A stretch of 64,000 nt of DNA. It comes from Rhizobium sp. Root1203 (GTDB lineage: Bacteria > Pseudomonadota > Alphaproteobacteria > Rhizobiales > Rhizobiaceae). Shown here piece by piece: positions 34,860-44,221 of this stretch. The notes below the pieces were generated by a model. That model had not been told where the DNA came from and ran no database searches. It was given only the letters and a program-made list of their open reading frames with translations. A program made the translations under genes and the position numbers. How positions within the stretch are numbered: the first letter of the stretch is position 1; each line of letters starts with the position of its first letter. The stretch lies in contig NZ_LMCW01000056.1 in assembly GCF_001424945.1 (NCBI RefSeq), forward strand, positions 124,001 to 188,000, in the 5' to 3' direction.

Positions 34860-36323
34860 ATGCTTTATCTCATATCGACCTATTGGCCGCATATTCTCTT
34901 CGTAGTCTCATTCGCCATGGGAACGGTGGCGGCGATTCACGCCACCATGACCAAGGAAGAGGTGCGCGCTGCCATCGGCTGGGTCGGCGTGATCGTGCTG
35001 TCGCCCATCATTGGTGCGGTGCTCTATGCCATTGCCGGCATCAATCGCATGCGCCGGGCCTCCCTGAGCCTCCGGCGCGATGCCTTGATCTCCGAGGCCG
35101 ATCTGGACGAGCTGGAAACGTTCGACGCCAACGCGGAGCTGGTCATCAGCGGCTTTGGACAACGCTTCGCGGCCCTTCAGACGCTCGGCGACCGGGTGGC
35201 CCGCAATCCACTTGCCACCGGCAACACGATCGACATGATCGAGACGGGCGACGACTGCTACGCCGCGATGAAGGCGGCGATTGATGCTGCCGAGCGCAGT
35301 GTGCTGCTCGAAACCTACATCTTCGATCGAGACAGGATCGGGCTGCGGATTGCCGATTCCTTGATCGCTGCTGCAAAACGTGGCGTTGAAGTGCGGGTGC
35401 TGATCGACGCCGTTGGCGCCCGTTACTCGGTGCCCAGCATTCTCGGGCATCTCAGCGACGGCGGCGTGACCGTCTCGGTGTTCAATGGCAACGTCATCAT
35501 GGGGCTGCGCCTTCCCTATGCGAACCTGCGTACGCACCGCAAGATACTGATTGTCGACGGCCGTGTGGCGCTGACAGGCGGAATGAATATCAGAGAGGGA
35601 TTTACTCGCGAGGTGGCGGGCGAAAAATTTGCGCGCGATACGCACTTCCTGGTCACCGGTCCCGTCGTTGCCGATCTCTTCGACGTAGCTGCTGAAGACT
35701 GGCGCTTCACCACCGACGAGGAACTTACAGGGGACGAATGGCGGATTGCCGCCCCGGAGCGGGAACCCGGTGACCCCGTATTCATGCGGGTTGTGGCTTC
35801 AGGCCCGGACAGGCGGATCGAAACGAACCATAAGATGCTGATGGGCGCATTTTCCGTCGCACGCAAATCGATCCGGATCATGTCTCCCTACTTCCTGCCG
35901 GACCGGGAGCTCATCAGTGCCCTGGCAACAGCGGCCAGACGCGGCGTCGACGTCGATATCGTGGTGCCCGCCCTCAACAACCTTGTCCTCGTCGATCGGG
36001 CGATGACGGCCCAGTTCGATCAGATCGTAAGCAACTATTGCCGCATCTGGCGCTCAAGCGGGGCATTCAGCCACTCCAAGCTGCTGTCTATCGATGGTGC
36101 TTGGTCCTATGTCGGATCCTCGAACCTCGATCCAAGGTCGCTGCGGCTGAATTTTGAGATCGATCTCGAAGTTCTGAACGAGGGCTTCGCCACTGAAATC
36201 GATGAGCATATCGACGAGGTGATCAAGTCGGCTTCGCCGGTGACGCTGAGCGCGCTTCGGTCCCGGCCCTTCGCCGTTCGGCTTCTCGATAAGATACTCT
36301 GGCTCGGTTCGCCCTATCTTTGA
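34860..36323 (+). CDS. cls: Cardiolipin synthase (phospholipase D family)
   Basis: 487 residues. Two N-terminal hydrophobic segments (about 5-25 and 38-60) anchor it in the inner membrane. Two HKD motifs follow: THRKILIVDG near 225 and SHSKLLSIDG near 405, each with the following GGMN/GSSN residues. Such enzymes join two phosphatidylglycerol molecules to give cardiolipin and glycerol. Length and layout match ClsA-type proteins. The EEP-family gene follows about 95 bases later, an association I recall from other Rhizobiales. Confidence 0.9.
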   Translation: MLYLISTYWPHILFVVSFAMGTVAAIHATMTKEEVRAAIGWVGVIVLSPIIGAVLYAIAGINRMRRASLSLRRDALISEADLDELETFDANAELVISGFGQRFAALQTLGDRVARNPLATGNTIDMIETGDDCYAAMKAAIDAAERSVLLETYIFDRDRIGLRIADSLIAAAKRGVEVRVLIDAVGARYSVPSILGHLSDGGVTVSVFNGNVIMGLRLPYANLRTHRKILIVDGRVALTGGMNIREGFTREVAGEKFARDTHFLVTGPVVADLFDVAAEDWRFTTDEELTGDEWRIAAPEREPGDPVFMRVVASGPDRRIETNHKMLMGAFSVARKSIRIMSPYFLPDRELISALATAARRGVDVDIVVPALNNLVLVDRAMTAQFDQIVSNYCRIWRSSGAFSHSKLLSIDGAWSYVGSSNLDPRSLRLNFEIDLEVLNEGFATEIDEHIDEVIKSASPVTLSALRSRPFAVRLLDKILWLGSPYL

Positions 36324-36418
36324 TCGCCATTTCCGGCGCTTGGCCGTGGCAAGTTTCCTTGCAGCGCCTATAATTGCTAAGCAGTCGATTTCATTCAACG
36401 GAGCGCCGGCAAACAGCG

Positions 36419-37228
36419 ATGCATGCCAGAAAAGATAACCTGCCCGCCAGCATCCTGGCGTCTATCAGGAACCGCAAGAGACGTCTGGATGCAACGCACC
36501 CCGAGATAAATGCGCGCGCCGAAGGCACGCTCATCGCGTCTTATAATGTCCACAAGGGTGTCGGAAACGATCGGCGCTTCGATCCAGAGCGCACGAGCCG
36601 CGTCATCCACGAGATCGACGCCGATGTCATTGCCCTGCAGGAGGCCGACACCCGTTTCGGCGAGCGAACCGGTATTCTCGATCTGGCCAGACTGGAGCGA
36701 GAAACGGGCCTGCTTCCCGTACCCGTCAGCGGCATGGCAAAAGCCCACGGCTGGCACGGCAATGTCGTCCTGTTCAAGAAGGGGCTGGTCCGTGACGTCC
36801 ATCAGATCAATCTTCCCGGATTGGAGCCGCGCGGCGCCCTGGTGGCGGAACTTGAACTCGAGCGGGGAGGTGCGCTGCGTATCATCGCCGCGCATTTCGG
36901 TCTGCTGCGGCATTCGAGGGCACAACAGGTAAAGGTCCTGGTCGAGCTGATGGCCGACAAGTCGGATACGCCGACCATCCTGCTTGGCGATCTTAACGAG
37001 TGGCGGCTTGGTGACCGATCTTCGCTGCATACATTTCAATCCATCTTCGGCCCGCAACCAGCCGCCGTGCCGAGCTTTCCGGCCCGGCTTCCGGTCCTGG
37101 CACTGGACCGCATCATGTCGAACCGCAAGGGCGTGGTCTCGGCTGTGCGCGCCCACGACACGCCGCTTGCGCGCGTCGCGTCGGATCATTTGCCGATCAA
37201 AGCTATCGTCACCCTCGACCAGACATAA
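36419..37228 (+). CDS. Endonuclease/exonuclease/phosphatase-family protein
   Basis: 269 residues from ATG 36419; an upstream TTG frame adds nothing recognisable. EEP-fold motifs are in order: SYNVHKGVG (Asn), ALQEADTRF (metal-binding Glu), LGDLNEWR (Asp-x-Asn) and the terminal ASDHLPIKA (Asp-His). These are phosphodiesterases acting on nucleic acids, phospholipids or inositol phosphates. No signal peptide is evident. Its position behind cardiolipin synthase suggests phospholipid metabolism, but this is inference. Confidence 0.85.
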   Translation: MHARKDNLPASILASIRNRKRRLDATHPEINARAEGTLIASYNVHKGVGNDRRFDPERTSRVIHEIDADVIALQEADTRFGERTGILDLARLERETGLLPVPVSGMAKAHGWHGNVVLFKKGLVRDVHQINLPGLEPRGALVAELELERGGALRIIAAHFGLLRHSRAQQVKVLVELMADKSDTPTILLGDLNEWRLGDRSSLHTFQSIFGPQPAAVPSFPARLPVLALDRIMSNRKGVVSAVRAHDTPLARVASDHLPIKAIVTLDQT

Positions 37229-37387
37229 GGCCTGGCAAGGTCGCAGCCGCCCGACCTGCCAAAGTTCCGGGTCGACAGGAATTCGGTCATGTCGATCTTT
37301 CGTCGCAGCGGGCAATCGCTCTTGACTCCGTTTGCAGTCGTGGCACGTTCTGCTCATCACGTCGACTTGCAGGGGAGTGGCATCTGA

Positions 37388-38452
37388 GTGTTTTGGGCTG
37401 GTAATTTTCGACGACATGCGAGGCGCCCGGGCTTGGCCTGGGTCCTGTGTCGTTTGCTCGCCGGAGGCATTGCTGTCGGCCTATCCGTTGCCGTTTTCCT
37501 GTCGCCGGCTGTCGCAGTTGATCAAGCCACGCAAACTGAGGCGTCGAAACAGCAGGTCGAGAAACTCCTGGGTCTCTGGCACCAGCACTATGCCGATGCA
37601 GCCAGTCTGAACGAAAGACGATCCGCGTTCGAACGCTTGATGGAGGAAGCGCCTGGCCCGTCGCGCGTGCAGATCAGGCACGTCGATGCCGGCGGTGTGG
37701 ACGCCGAATTGATCTGGCCGGCGCGCCTTCATCACCCGATCGGCCGGCGCGCCCTTCTTTATGTTCACGGGGGAGGCTTCTACAGCGGCTCGCCGGATAC
37801 GCACCGTGCCCTGGCCGGATCGCTTGCCAAGGCTACGTCGGCGGACGTCCTCCTGATCGATTATCGGCTGGCGCCGGAGTATCCCTATCCCGCACAGATC
37901 GACGATACGCTGACGGCCTATGGCTGGCTGCTCGACTCCGGATACGAGAACGACAACATCGTTATCGTCGGGGACTCGACTGGCGGCAATCTGGCGATCG
38001 AAGCTGTGCTTCGACAAATGCAGCTGAAGGGTCCGTTGCCGGCCGCCGTCATAGCCATGAGCCCGATCACCGATCTGTCGGCAACCGACAAGAGAACAGA
38101 AACGAACGAAGTCGGTGATCCGGTGTTGGGCATCCTTGCACTCGATGCTGCGAGCAAGAGATACCTTAAAGGCCTCTCGCCGAAGGATCCGAGGGTTTCA
38201 CCCTATTATGCAGACATGGCGGGATTTCCGCCGTTGCTGGTGCAGGTCGGCACCGCAGATGCCTTGGGGGACAACGCGTTGCATTTCGCCGACAAGGCGC
38301 GCGTGGCAGGCGTCGACGTGACGACGCAGGTATGGCCCGGCATGGTTCATCAGTGGCAGCTGTTTCCATTCTGGCTCGATGACGCTCGAAAGTCGAACCA
38401 GAGCGCTGCCGATTATGCCATGCGGCACTTTGCCGATAAACCCAAACAATAG
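37388..38452 (+). CDS. Exported alpha/beta hydrolase of the HSL esterase family
   Basis: 354 residues from GTG 37388 (GGGGAG about ten bases upstream). A hydrophobic segment at about 18-42 ends in AVAVDQ, fitting a signal peptide or anchor. The oxyanion motif HGGGFYSG is near residue 128, the nucleophile elbow GDSTGG near 197, and the His is in GMVHQWQLF near 323. This is the hormone-sensitive-lipase group, acting on short-chain esters. The physiological ester is unknown. It is convergent with the diguanylate cyclase gene. Confidence 0.85.
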   Translation: MFWAGNFRRHARRPGLAWVLCRLLAGGIAVGLSVAVFLSPAVAVDQATQTEASKQQVEKLLGLWHQHYADAASLNERRSAFERLMEEAPGPSRVQIRHVDAGGVDAELIWPARLHHPIGRRALLYVHGGGFYSGSPDTHRALAGSLAKATSADVLLIDYRLAPEYPYPAQIDDTLTAYGWLLDSGYENDNIVIVGDSTGGNLAIEAVLRQMQLKGPLPAAVIAMSPITDLSATDKRTETNEVGDPVLGILALDAASKRYLKGLSPKDPRVSPYYADMAGFPPLLVQVGTADALGDNALHFADKARVAGVDVTTQVWPGMVHQWQLFPFWLDDARKSNQSAADYAMRHFADKPKQ

Positions 38453-38512
38453 GATCAACTCGGCATTGCCCACCGCGGCAGCGGGGCACGTTGGCTGATG
38501 TCAATGCCGATA

Positions 38513-40006
38513 TCAGATGGCGGACAACGACGGGTCTGTTGTCTGGAGCGGTTCTTCACCATGAGGTTCCAGTGCCTTGCGATCGGCATAGTGCGCTCGT
38601 TTCTGCTCGTACATCGCGAGGTCGGCGCGTCTCACCATGGCCTCGATCGTTTCTCCCGGTTCGCTGGTGGCGAAGCCAAGCGCAATGCTCAAGGGAGCGT
38701 TGGAGTAGAACTGATTGTTTATCTTCAGCAGCTCGCCGATCGTCTCTACCATTGCCAGGGCGTTCTGTCGGTCGGCCCCGGGCATCAGTACCGCAAACTC
38801 GTCTCCGCCGATCCGCGCCGCGTGATTGGGCGCCGAGACGGCACCGTTTAGAACTTCGCCAAGCCGGCGCAGCAGCGCGTCGCCGGCGTCGTGCCCACGT
38901 TGATCATTGGCATCTTTCAAGCCATTGAGGTCGATGATGATCGCAGAAACCGGCCGCAGCGACTTGCGCTCCAACCTGTTCAGTTCGTCCATGTAGAAGG
39001 CGCGGTTATGCAGCTTGGTCAGCACGTCATGCTTGCCGAGATATTCGAGATAGGCTTCGGCCTTTTTGCGCGCCGTAATGTCGGTCAGGGCCACCTGCAC
39101 CAGCGACCAGTCGCCTTCGTGTCCGGGCAGTATCGAGAACTGCAGCAGGACAAAGCGCTCGGAGCCGTCGAGAGCATAGTTTATCACCTCACGCTGGTGG
39201 AAGAAATTTCCGTTCCACAGCTCGATGAGCTGTTCCCGGAAGTGCTTCTCCATGTCGTCGCGGAAGATTTCTCCCAGGCGCTGCAGGAGGATGTGCCGGT
39301 CGGGCGCAGAGAAAAGATCAAGTGTTGCGTGGTTGACATCGATGACCCGGATCTCGCTCATGCACTGACGGACAAACTCCGGATGAACGTCGGTAAACAC
39401 ACGAAAGTCGACGATACCGCGGTTGCGCACGTCCTCAAGGAGAGACTTGATGCGGCTGAAATCCTCGACCCAGAGCGATACCGGCGAGTGCTCGAAGATG
39501 CCTTCCGCATAGCGCCGGTTCTCTTGCTCCCTGCGCCGCGCTTCTTCACGTGCCGTCACGTCTTCCGTCGTCAACAAGAGCCTGTCCAGCGTCTGCTCAT
39601 GCCCCGGCAGGACGGCCCCGCGCAACTGGATATCCAGCCGGCGGCCGGACAACGTGTAGTTCACCGCGCTGCCGCTGAACTCCGTCTGTCCCTGCCAAAG
39701 GGCTGCCAGCTCGTTCACATGGCTCTCCAGCATCTCGTCACGAAAAACGCTGGACAGGTTGGCGACGAGGTGATCGAGGCTCTGCGCCTCGAAGAGGTCG
39801 AGCGTCTTGCGGTTGACGCGCAGGATTCGGATCTGCTGGGAGCACGCGGCAACGCGACTGACGTCTTCCTTCAAATAAGCGCGGATGTCCTCGATTCCGC
39901 ATTCTCTCCAGCGATCGAATTGCTCTTTCACGCCGCTGAAATCTTCGATCCACATCGCGATGGGGGCCAGGTCGAAAACGTCGGTGTCGGAAGAATCGAG
40001 GGTCAT
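38513..40006 (-). CDS. Diguanylate cyclase with a duplicated PAS-like sensor
   Basis: 497 residues without membrane segments. Residues about 10-155 and 175-325 are two copies of the same sensor unit. Paired words are APIAMWIEDFSGVK with SPVSLWVEDFSRIK, RKTLDLFEAQ with HATLDLFSAP, and LPGHEQ with LPGHEG. The GGDEF domain follows at about 330-475, with an intact RIGGDEFAVLMPG. The RxxD inhibitory site just upstream is not present, and there is no EAL domain. It should make cyclic di-GMP in response to a cytoplasmic signal. Confidence 0.9.
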   Translation of the reverse strand: MTLDSSDTDVFDLAPIAMWIEDFSGVKEQFDRWRECGIEDIRAYLKEDVSRVAACSQQIRILRVNRKTLDLFEAQSLDHLVANLSSVFRDEMLESHVNELAALWQGQTEFSGSAVNYTLSGRRLDIQLRGAVLPGHEQTLDRLLLTTEDVTAREEARRREQENRRYAEGIFEHSPVSLWVEDFSRIKSLLEDVRNRGIVDFRVFTDVHPEFVRQCMSEIRVIDVNHATLDLFSAPDRHILLQRLGEIFRDDMEKHFREQLIELWNGNFFHQREVINYALDGSERFVLLQFSILPGHEGDWSLVQVALTDITARKKAEAYLEYLGKHDVLTKLHNRAFYMDELNRLERKSLRPVSAIIIDLNGLKDANDQRGHDAGDALLRRLGEVLNGAVSAPNHAARIGGDEFAVLMPGADRQNALAMVETIGELLKINNQFYSNAPLSIALGFATSEPGETIEAMVRRADLAMYEQKRAHYADRKALEPHGEEPLQTTDPSLSAI

Positions 40007-40198
40007 GGGCTCATTTCCTGCTGATGCGTATGCGCGTCAAAGTCATTCCGATCGACCTTTTACAGCGATTCGAAAATTGTAATTTGACGTAGAATGAGCG
40101 ATGCGCCAAGCAGATGCCCAGATGAAGGGCAGCCGCACGTGATGGCGGCTGCGGGAAAATGCGCAGACCTGACGAAAGTGAGCGTTGCGAGAGGCTTT

Positions 40199-41242
40199 TC
40201 AGGCGTTCCGAAACAGCTTCCAGCGCGTGGGACGGAAAGCAATCCGGCTACGATCGAGCCTGCCAGCCTGAGCCGGGGTCAGTTCGAGTTCGATCGAGGG
40301 GTGGCTCGCGCCGATATCGACCTCGATATGCCTCGTTCCGGCGACACGGCGGCTACTGGACAGCAGGCCCGCTATGCAGCCGTTGCCACTATCGCGCAGC
40401 TCGATGTCGTGTGGGCGGAAATAGAGCTGCGCATCGCCGTCCGGCTCACCGTCGGCCTTAAGATCAAGGGAACGATCCTCAAACCAGATCTCACCATCGG
40501 CGATCCTGACCTGCAGGCAGTTCGACTGACCGACAAAGCCGAACACGAACGGCGAATTCGGATTGTCGTAAACTTCATCAGGGGTGCCGACCTGTTCGAT
40601 CGCCCCTTGGCTCATGACGACGACGCGGTCAGCGAGTTCCATCGCCTCGTCCTGGTCGTGCGTGACGAAAACCGTCGTATGTCCGGTCCGATCGTGAATC
40701 TCGCGCAGCCATCTGCGCAGATCCTTGCGCACTTGCGCGTCGAGCGCGCCGAACGGCTCGTCGAGCAACAGTACATTTGGTTCCACCGCCATGGCGCGCG
40801 CAAGCGCCACGCGTTGCCGCTGTCCGCCGGAGAGCTGCGCCGGATAGCGCTTCTCGAGACCTGAAAGTTGCACCAGGTCCAGCAGTTCGAGGGCACGCCT
40901 GCGGATTTCGGCCCTCGTCGGGCGGCGGGACGAATTGCGGACCTTGAGACCAAACGAAACATTGTCGAGCACGGTCATGTGCCGGAACAGCGCGTAGTGC
41001 TGGAACACGAAGCCGATATTGCGCTGCTGCACCGTCTTCTTCGATGCATCTTCCTCGCCGAAGTAGATCAGGCCCTCGGTCGGGCTTTCAAGCCCGGCGA
41101 TCAACCTCAGCAGAGTCGTCTTGCCGGATCCTGAAGGCCCAAGCAAGGCGATGAGTTCACCGGAGTGGATGTCGAGCGAAACGTCGTGCAGAGCCGGAAA
41201 CCGATCGAATTCCTTGCGTAGATTTTGAACGCGAACTTCCAT
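40199..41242 (-). CDS. cysA: Sulfate/thiosulfate ABC importer ATPase
   Basis: 347 residues from ATG 41242 (AAGGAATTAGA upstream); the longer frame from 41281 lies in the cysW 3' end. Walker A GPSGSGKTT is near 35, signature LSGGQRQRVALARAM near 135, and Walker B LLLDEPFGALDAQVRKDLR near 155. The last phrase and YFRPHDIEL near 240 are typical of CysA. It follows cysW on the minus strand by about ten bases and completes the sbp-cysT-cysW-cysA operon. Confidence 0.93.
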   Translation of the reverse strand: MEVRVQNLRKEFDRFPALHDVSLDIHSGELIALLGPSGSGKTTLLRLIAGLESPTEGLIYFGEEDASKKTVQQRNIGFVFQHYALFRHMTVLDNVSFGLKVRNSSRRPTRAEIRRRALELLDLVQLSGLEKRYPAQLSGGQRQRVALARAMAVEPNVLLLDEPFGALDAQVRKDLRRWLREIHDRTGHTTVFVTHDQDEAMELADRVVVMSQGAIEQVGTPDEVYDNPNSPFVFGFVGQSNCLQVRIADGEIWFEDRSLDLKADGEPDGDAQLYFRPHDIELRDSGNGCIAGLLSSSRRVAGTRHIEVDIGASHPSIELELTPAQAGRLDRSRIAFRPTRWKLFRNA

Positions 41243-41252
41243 TCTAATTCCT

Positions 41253-42131
41253 TCAGTGCCGCCGGCTGGCGGCGATTTCATCGCTGTATCGCATTTCGAG
41301 CAGCGTCTTCAAAACAAGGGTTACAAGGGCCAGGAAGGCAAGGAGGGTAGCAACGGCAAAGGCGCCGGTGAAATTATACTCGTTGTAGAGGATTTCCACC
41401 TGAAGCGGCATGGTGTTCGTCTGGCCGCGTATATGGCCGGAGACCACCGAGACTGCGCCGAACTCACCCATGGCGCGGGCGTTGCACAACAGCACGCCGT
41501 AGAGCAGGCCCCATTTGATGTTGGGCAAGGTTACGTGCCAGAAAGTTTGCCAACCGCTTGCGCCGAGCGAAATCGCTGCCTCCTCGTCGCCGGTGCCCTG
41601 TTCCTGCATCAGGGGGATCAATTCACGTGCGACAAAGGGAAAAGTCACGAACATGGTTGCGAGGATGAGGCCCGGAACAGCGAAGAGGATCTTGATGTCG
41701 TGGGCGCTAAGCCAGCTTCCAAGATGGGTGTTGGCGCCGAACAGGAGGACGAAGACGAGACCCGAGATCACCGGCGATACCGAGAAAGGCAGGTCGATCA
41801 ATGTCGTCAGGAATGCCTTGCCCTTGAATTCGAACTTGGCGATTGCCCAGGCGGCGGCGACGCCGAAGATGAGGTTTAATGGCACGCTGACGCCTGCCAC
41901 GATCAGCGTGAGCCTGATCGCAGAAAATGTCTCGGCATCCTGGAGAGCGTCGAAGAATGCCGGAGCGCCCTTGCGAAACGCCTCCACGAAGACCGCCGCC
42001 AGCGGCAGAAGCAGGATCAACGCCAGGAACACCAGCGACGCGACAATCAGCGTCCAGCGTGCAATTTTGTTTTCGGTCACGACGGAGCGGACCTTTGCTG
42101 ATCGAAGACCAGTATCAAGCGCCATAGCCAT
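41253..42131 (-). CDS. cysW: Sulfate ABC importer permease
   Basis: 292 residues with six membrane segments. The EAA loop reads GTGDEEAAISLGASGWQTFWHVTLP near residue 170, and the SGHIRGQTNTMPLQVEILYNEY stretch near residue 230 is characteristic of CysW. It overlaps the 3' end of cysT by 17 bases. It forms the channel with CysT. Confidence 0.93.
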   Translation of the reverse strand: MAMALDTGLRSAKVRSVVTENKIARWTLIVASLVFLALILLLPLAAVFVEAFRKGAPAFFDALQDAETFSAIRLTLIVAGVSVPLNLIFGVAAAWAIAKFEFKGKAFLTTLIDLPFSVSPVISGLVFVLLFGANTHLGSWLSAHDIKILFAVPGLILATMFVTFPFVARELIPLMQEQGTGDEEAAISLGASGWQTFWHVTLPNIKWGLLYGVLLCNARAMGEFGAVSVVSGHIRGQTNTMPLQVEILYNEYNFTGAFAVATLLAFLALVTLVLKTLLEMRYSDEIAASRRH

Positions 42132-42972
42132 ACCTCCGTCTGCTCCAGCTCTGGATCAGGTTGATAACGAGCAGCATGGCGAAGGAGAGTACCAGCATGA
42201 CAGCTGCGATTCCCGTCGCGGCGGCATAATTGTATTCTTCGAGCTTGATGACGATCAAGAGCGGCGCGATCTCCGACTTGAACGGCAGATTTCCGGCAAT
42301 GAAAATCACCGAGCCGTATTCACCCACGCCGCGCGCGAAGGCAAGCGAAAAGCCGGTGAGGACCGCCGGCGCCAGCCCGGGTAGCAGCACCCGGAAGATC
42401 GTCTGGAATCGGTTCGCGCCGAGCGTGGCGGCTGCTTCCTCCACTTCCTTGTCGATCTCTTCCATCACCGGCTGCACGGTCCGCACGACGAAGGGAAGCC
42501 CGACGAAAACAAGCGCGATTACGATGCCGAGCGGCGTGAAGGCGATCTTGATGCCGAGCGGGGTCAGGAACTGCCCGATCCAACCGTTGGGAGCGTAAAG
42601 CGTCGCAAGCGCTATGCCCGCGACAGCCGTTGGCAGGGCGAAAGGCAGATCGACCATTGCGTCGATAACGCGCTTGCCCGGAAAACGGTAGCGCACCAGC
42701 ACCCAGGCAAGAACGACTCCGAATATCGCGTTTGCGCATGCGGCGGCAAAGGCTGTCCCGAAACTGATGCGAAGAGCAGCCAGCGTGCGTGAATCGAACG
42801 CAATCGACCAGAATTTCTCCCAGCCGAGTTCGCTCGAGCGCCAGGCAAGGCCCGACAGAGGAATGAGGATCAGAAGGGTGAGCCAGATCAAGGTAAAGCC
42901 GAGTGTCATTCCAAATCCTGGAATGACACTCGGCCGCTTGAACCGCCACCGCGTGGGGCTATGTGCTTTCAT
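42115..42972 (-). CDS. cysT: Sulfate ABC importer permease
   Basis: 285 residues, six membrane segments. The EAA loop DKEVEEAAATLGANRFQTIFRVLLPG lies near residue 160, and GEYGSVIFIAGNLPFKSEIAPLLI near 220 is a CysT/CysU hallmark. Codons about 13-25, encoding a PSVIPGFGMTLG stretch, contain a perfect 16-bp inverted repeat that would fold in the mRNA just after the start. The gene begins nine bases after the sbp stop. Confidence 0.93.
   Translation of the reverse strand: MKAHSPTRWRFKRPSVIPGFGMTLGFTLIWLTLLILIPLSGLAWRSSELGWEKFWSIAFDSRTLAALRISFGTAFAAACANAIFGVVLAWVLVRYRFPGKRVIDAMVDLPFALPTAVAGIALATLYAPNGWIGQFLTPLGIKIAFTPLGIVIALVFVGLPFVVRTVQPVMEEIDKEVEEAAATLGANRFQTIFRVLLPGLAPAVLTGFSLAFARGVGEYGSVIFIAGNLPFKSEIAPLLIVIKLEEYNYAAATGIAAVMLVLSFAMLLVINLIQSWSRRRYGYGA
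42898..42934 (-). repeat. Perfect 16-bp inverted repeat inside the start of cysT
   Basis: GCCGAGTGTCATTCCA (42898-42913) and TGGAATGACACTCGGC (42919-42934) pair perfectly around a 5-base loop. It lies inside the cysT reading frame, 40-75 bases after its start and just past the end of sbp. In mRNA it would form a very stable hairpin. It may lower permease expression relative to the binding protein or protect the sbp 3' end. Confidence 0.75.
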
Positions 42973-42980
42973 GTGGTGTA

Positions 42981-44006
42981 TTATTGGGCCGGCTTGTAGA
43001 TTTGGTCAAATACACCGCCGTCGCCGAAGAATTTCGGCTGCGCTTCCTTCCAGCCTCCGAAGTCGTCGATGGTCGCAAGCGTCAGCTTCGGGAAGCGGGC
43101 GATATCCGCCGGATCGGCTGCCTCCGGCTTGATCGGGCGATAGAAGTGCTTGGCGGCGATCTTCTGGCCTTCATCGGCATAGAGGTAGTTGAGGTAGGCC
43201 TCGGCGACTTTGCGCGTTCCCTTCTTGTCGACGTTGCCGTCAACGATTGCAACCGGCGGATCCGCACGGATCGAGAAGGCAGGCGTTACGATTTCAAACT
43301 GATCGGGGCCAAGCTCTTCGAGCGAAAGATAAGCCTCGTTCTCCCAGGCAAGCAGAACATCGCCGAGACCACGCTGGACGAAGGTGGTCGTCGCGCCACG
43401 GGCGCCGGTGTCGAGGACCGGCACGTGCTGCAGCAGCTTCGTCACGTAATCCTGCGCCTTGGCTTCGTCGCCGCCGTTTGCCTGCTTGGCCCAGGCCCAG
43501 GCGGCGAGGAAGTTCCAACGCGCGCCGCCCGAAGTCTTCGGGTTCGGCGTGATGACCTGAACGTCGTCCTTGACGAGGTCGCCCCAGTCCTTGATGCCCT
43601 TGGGATTGCCCTTGCGGACAAGGAAAACGATGGTGGAGGTATAGGGTGTCGAATTGTTCGGGAACTTGGATTTCCAGTCGGCCGGGATTTTACCGGTCTT
43701 CTTGGCGATGGCGTCGATGTCGCCTTCGAGTGCCAGCGTTACGACGTCTGCTTCCAGTCCGTCGATGACGGACCGTGCCTGAGCGCCGGACCCACCATGC
43801 GAGGCCTGAATGGCCACGGTTTCACCGGTGTCCTTCTTCCACTTCGCAGCGAAAGCGGCGTTGAAATCCTTATACAGTTCTCTCGTCGGATCATAGGATA
43901 CGTTGAGAAGCGTCTGATCCGCGAATGCGGGAGCGACAGCACCCAGGGCGACACTGCCCGCCAGAACCGCGGCCGCGAAAAGCCGGGTGATCCGTAATGA
44001 CTGCAT
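42981..44006 (-). CDS. sbp: Periplasmic sulfate-binding protein
   Basis: 341 residues from ATG 44006, which has a near-perfect AAGGAGG; the longer frame upstream has no ribosome site. The signal peptide ends at AFA near residue 28. The mature start QTLLNVSYDPTRELYKDFN and the ligand-region words ASHGGSGAQARSV and NPKTSGGARWNFLAAW are standard for Sbp/CysP. It binds sulfate, possibly thiosulfate, in the periplasm. It is first in the operon with cysTWA. Confidence 0.94.
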   Translation of the reverse strand: MQSLRITRLFAAAVLAGSVALGAVAPAFADQTLLNVSYDPTRELYKDFNAAFAAKWKKDTGETVAIQASHGGSGAQARSVIDGLEADVVTLALEGDIDAIAKKTGKIPADWKSKFPNNSTPYTSTIVFLVRKGNPKGIKDWGDLVKDDVQVITPNPKTSGGARWNFLAAWAWAKQANGGDEAKAQDYVTKLLQHVPVLDTGARGATTTFVQRGLGDVLLAWENEAYLSLEELGPDQFEIVTPAFSIRADPPVAIVDGNVDKKGTRKVAEAYLNYLYADEGQKIAAKHFYRPIKPEAADPADIARFPKLTLATIDDFGGWKEAQPKFFGDGGVFDQIYKPAQ

Positions 44007-44221
44007 GGAAACCTCCTTCGTTTGTGACCGAAACTCTACCAACTTGGTCGTATAATGAAACGCAGATTGTTTCTGTTCCGTGCCCGGCTCCTAGAATGGA
44101 GTGCCATTTCCCGCCATATTTTGAAATGAATGTGCTCGGGCAGGCCGCGGCCAACCAGAGCATGGTGGCGGCCACGCGCGCAGCCACCTCCATCCCTATT
44201 CAGCGTCCGCGGTTCGCCGGA

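Noticed and set aside
41253..42384. Long plus-strand frames opposite cysW and cysT
   Set aside because: Antisense shadows of two well-defined permeases.
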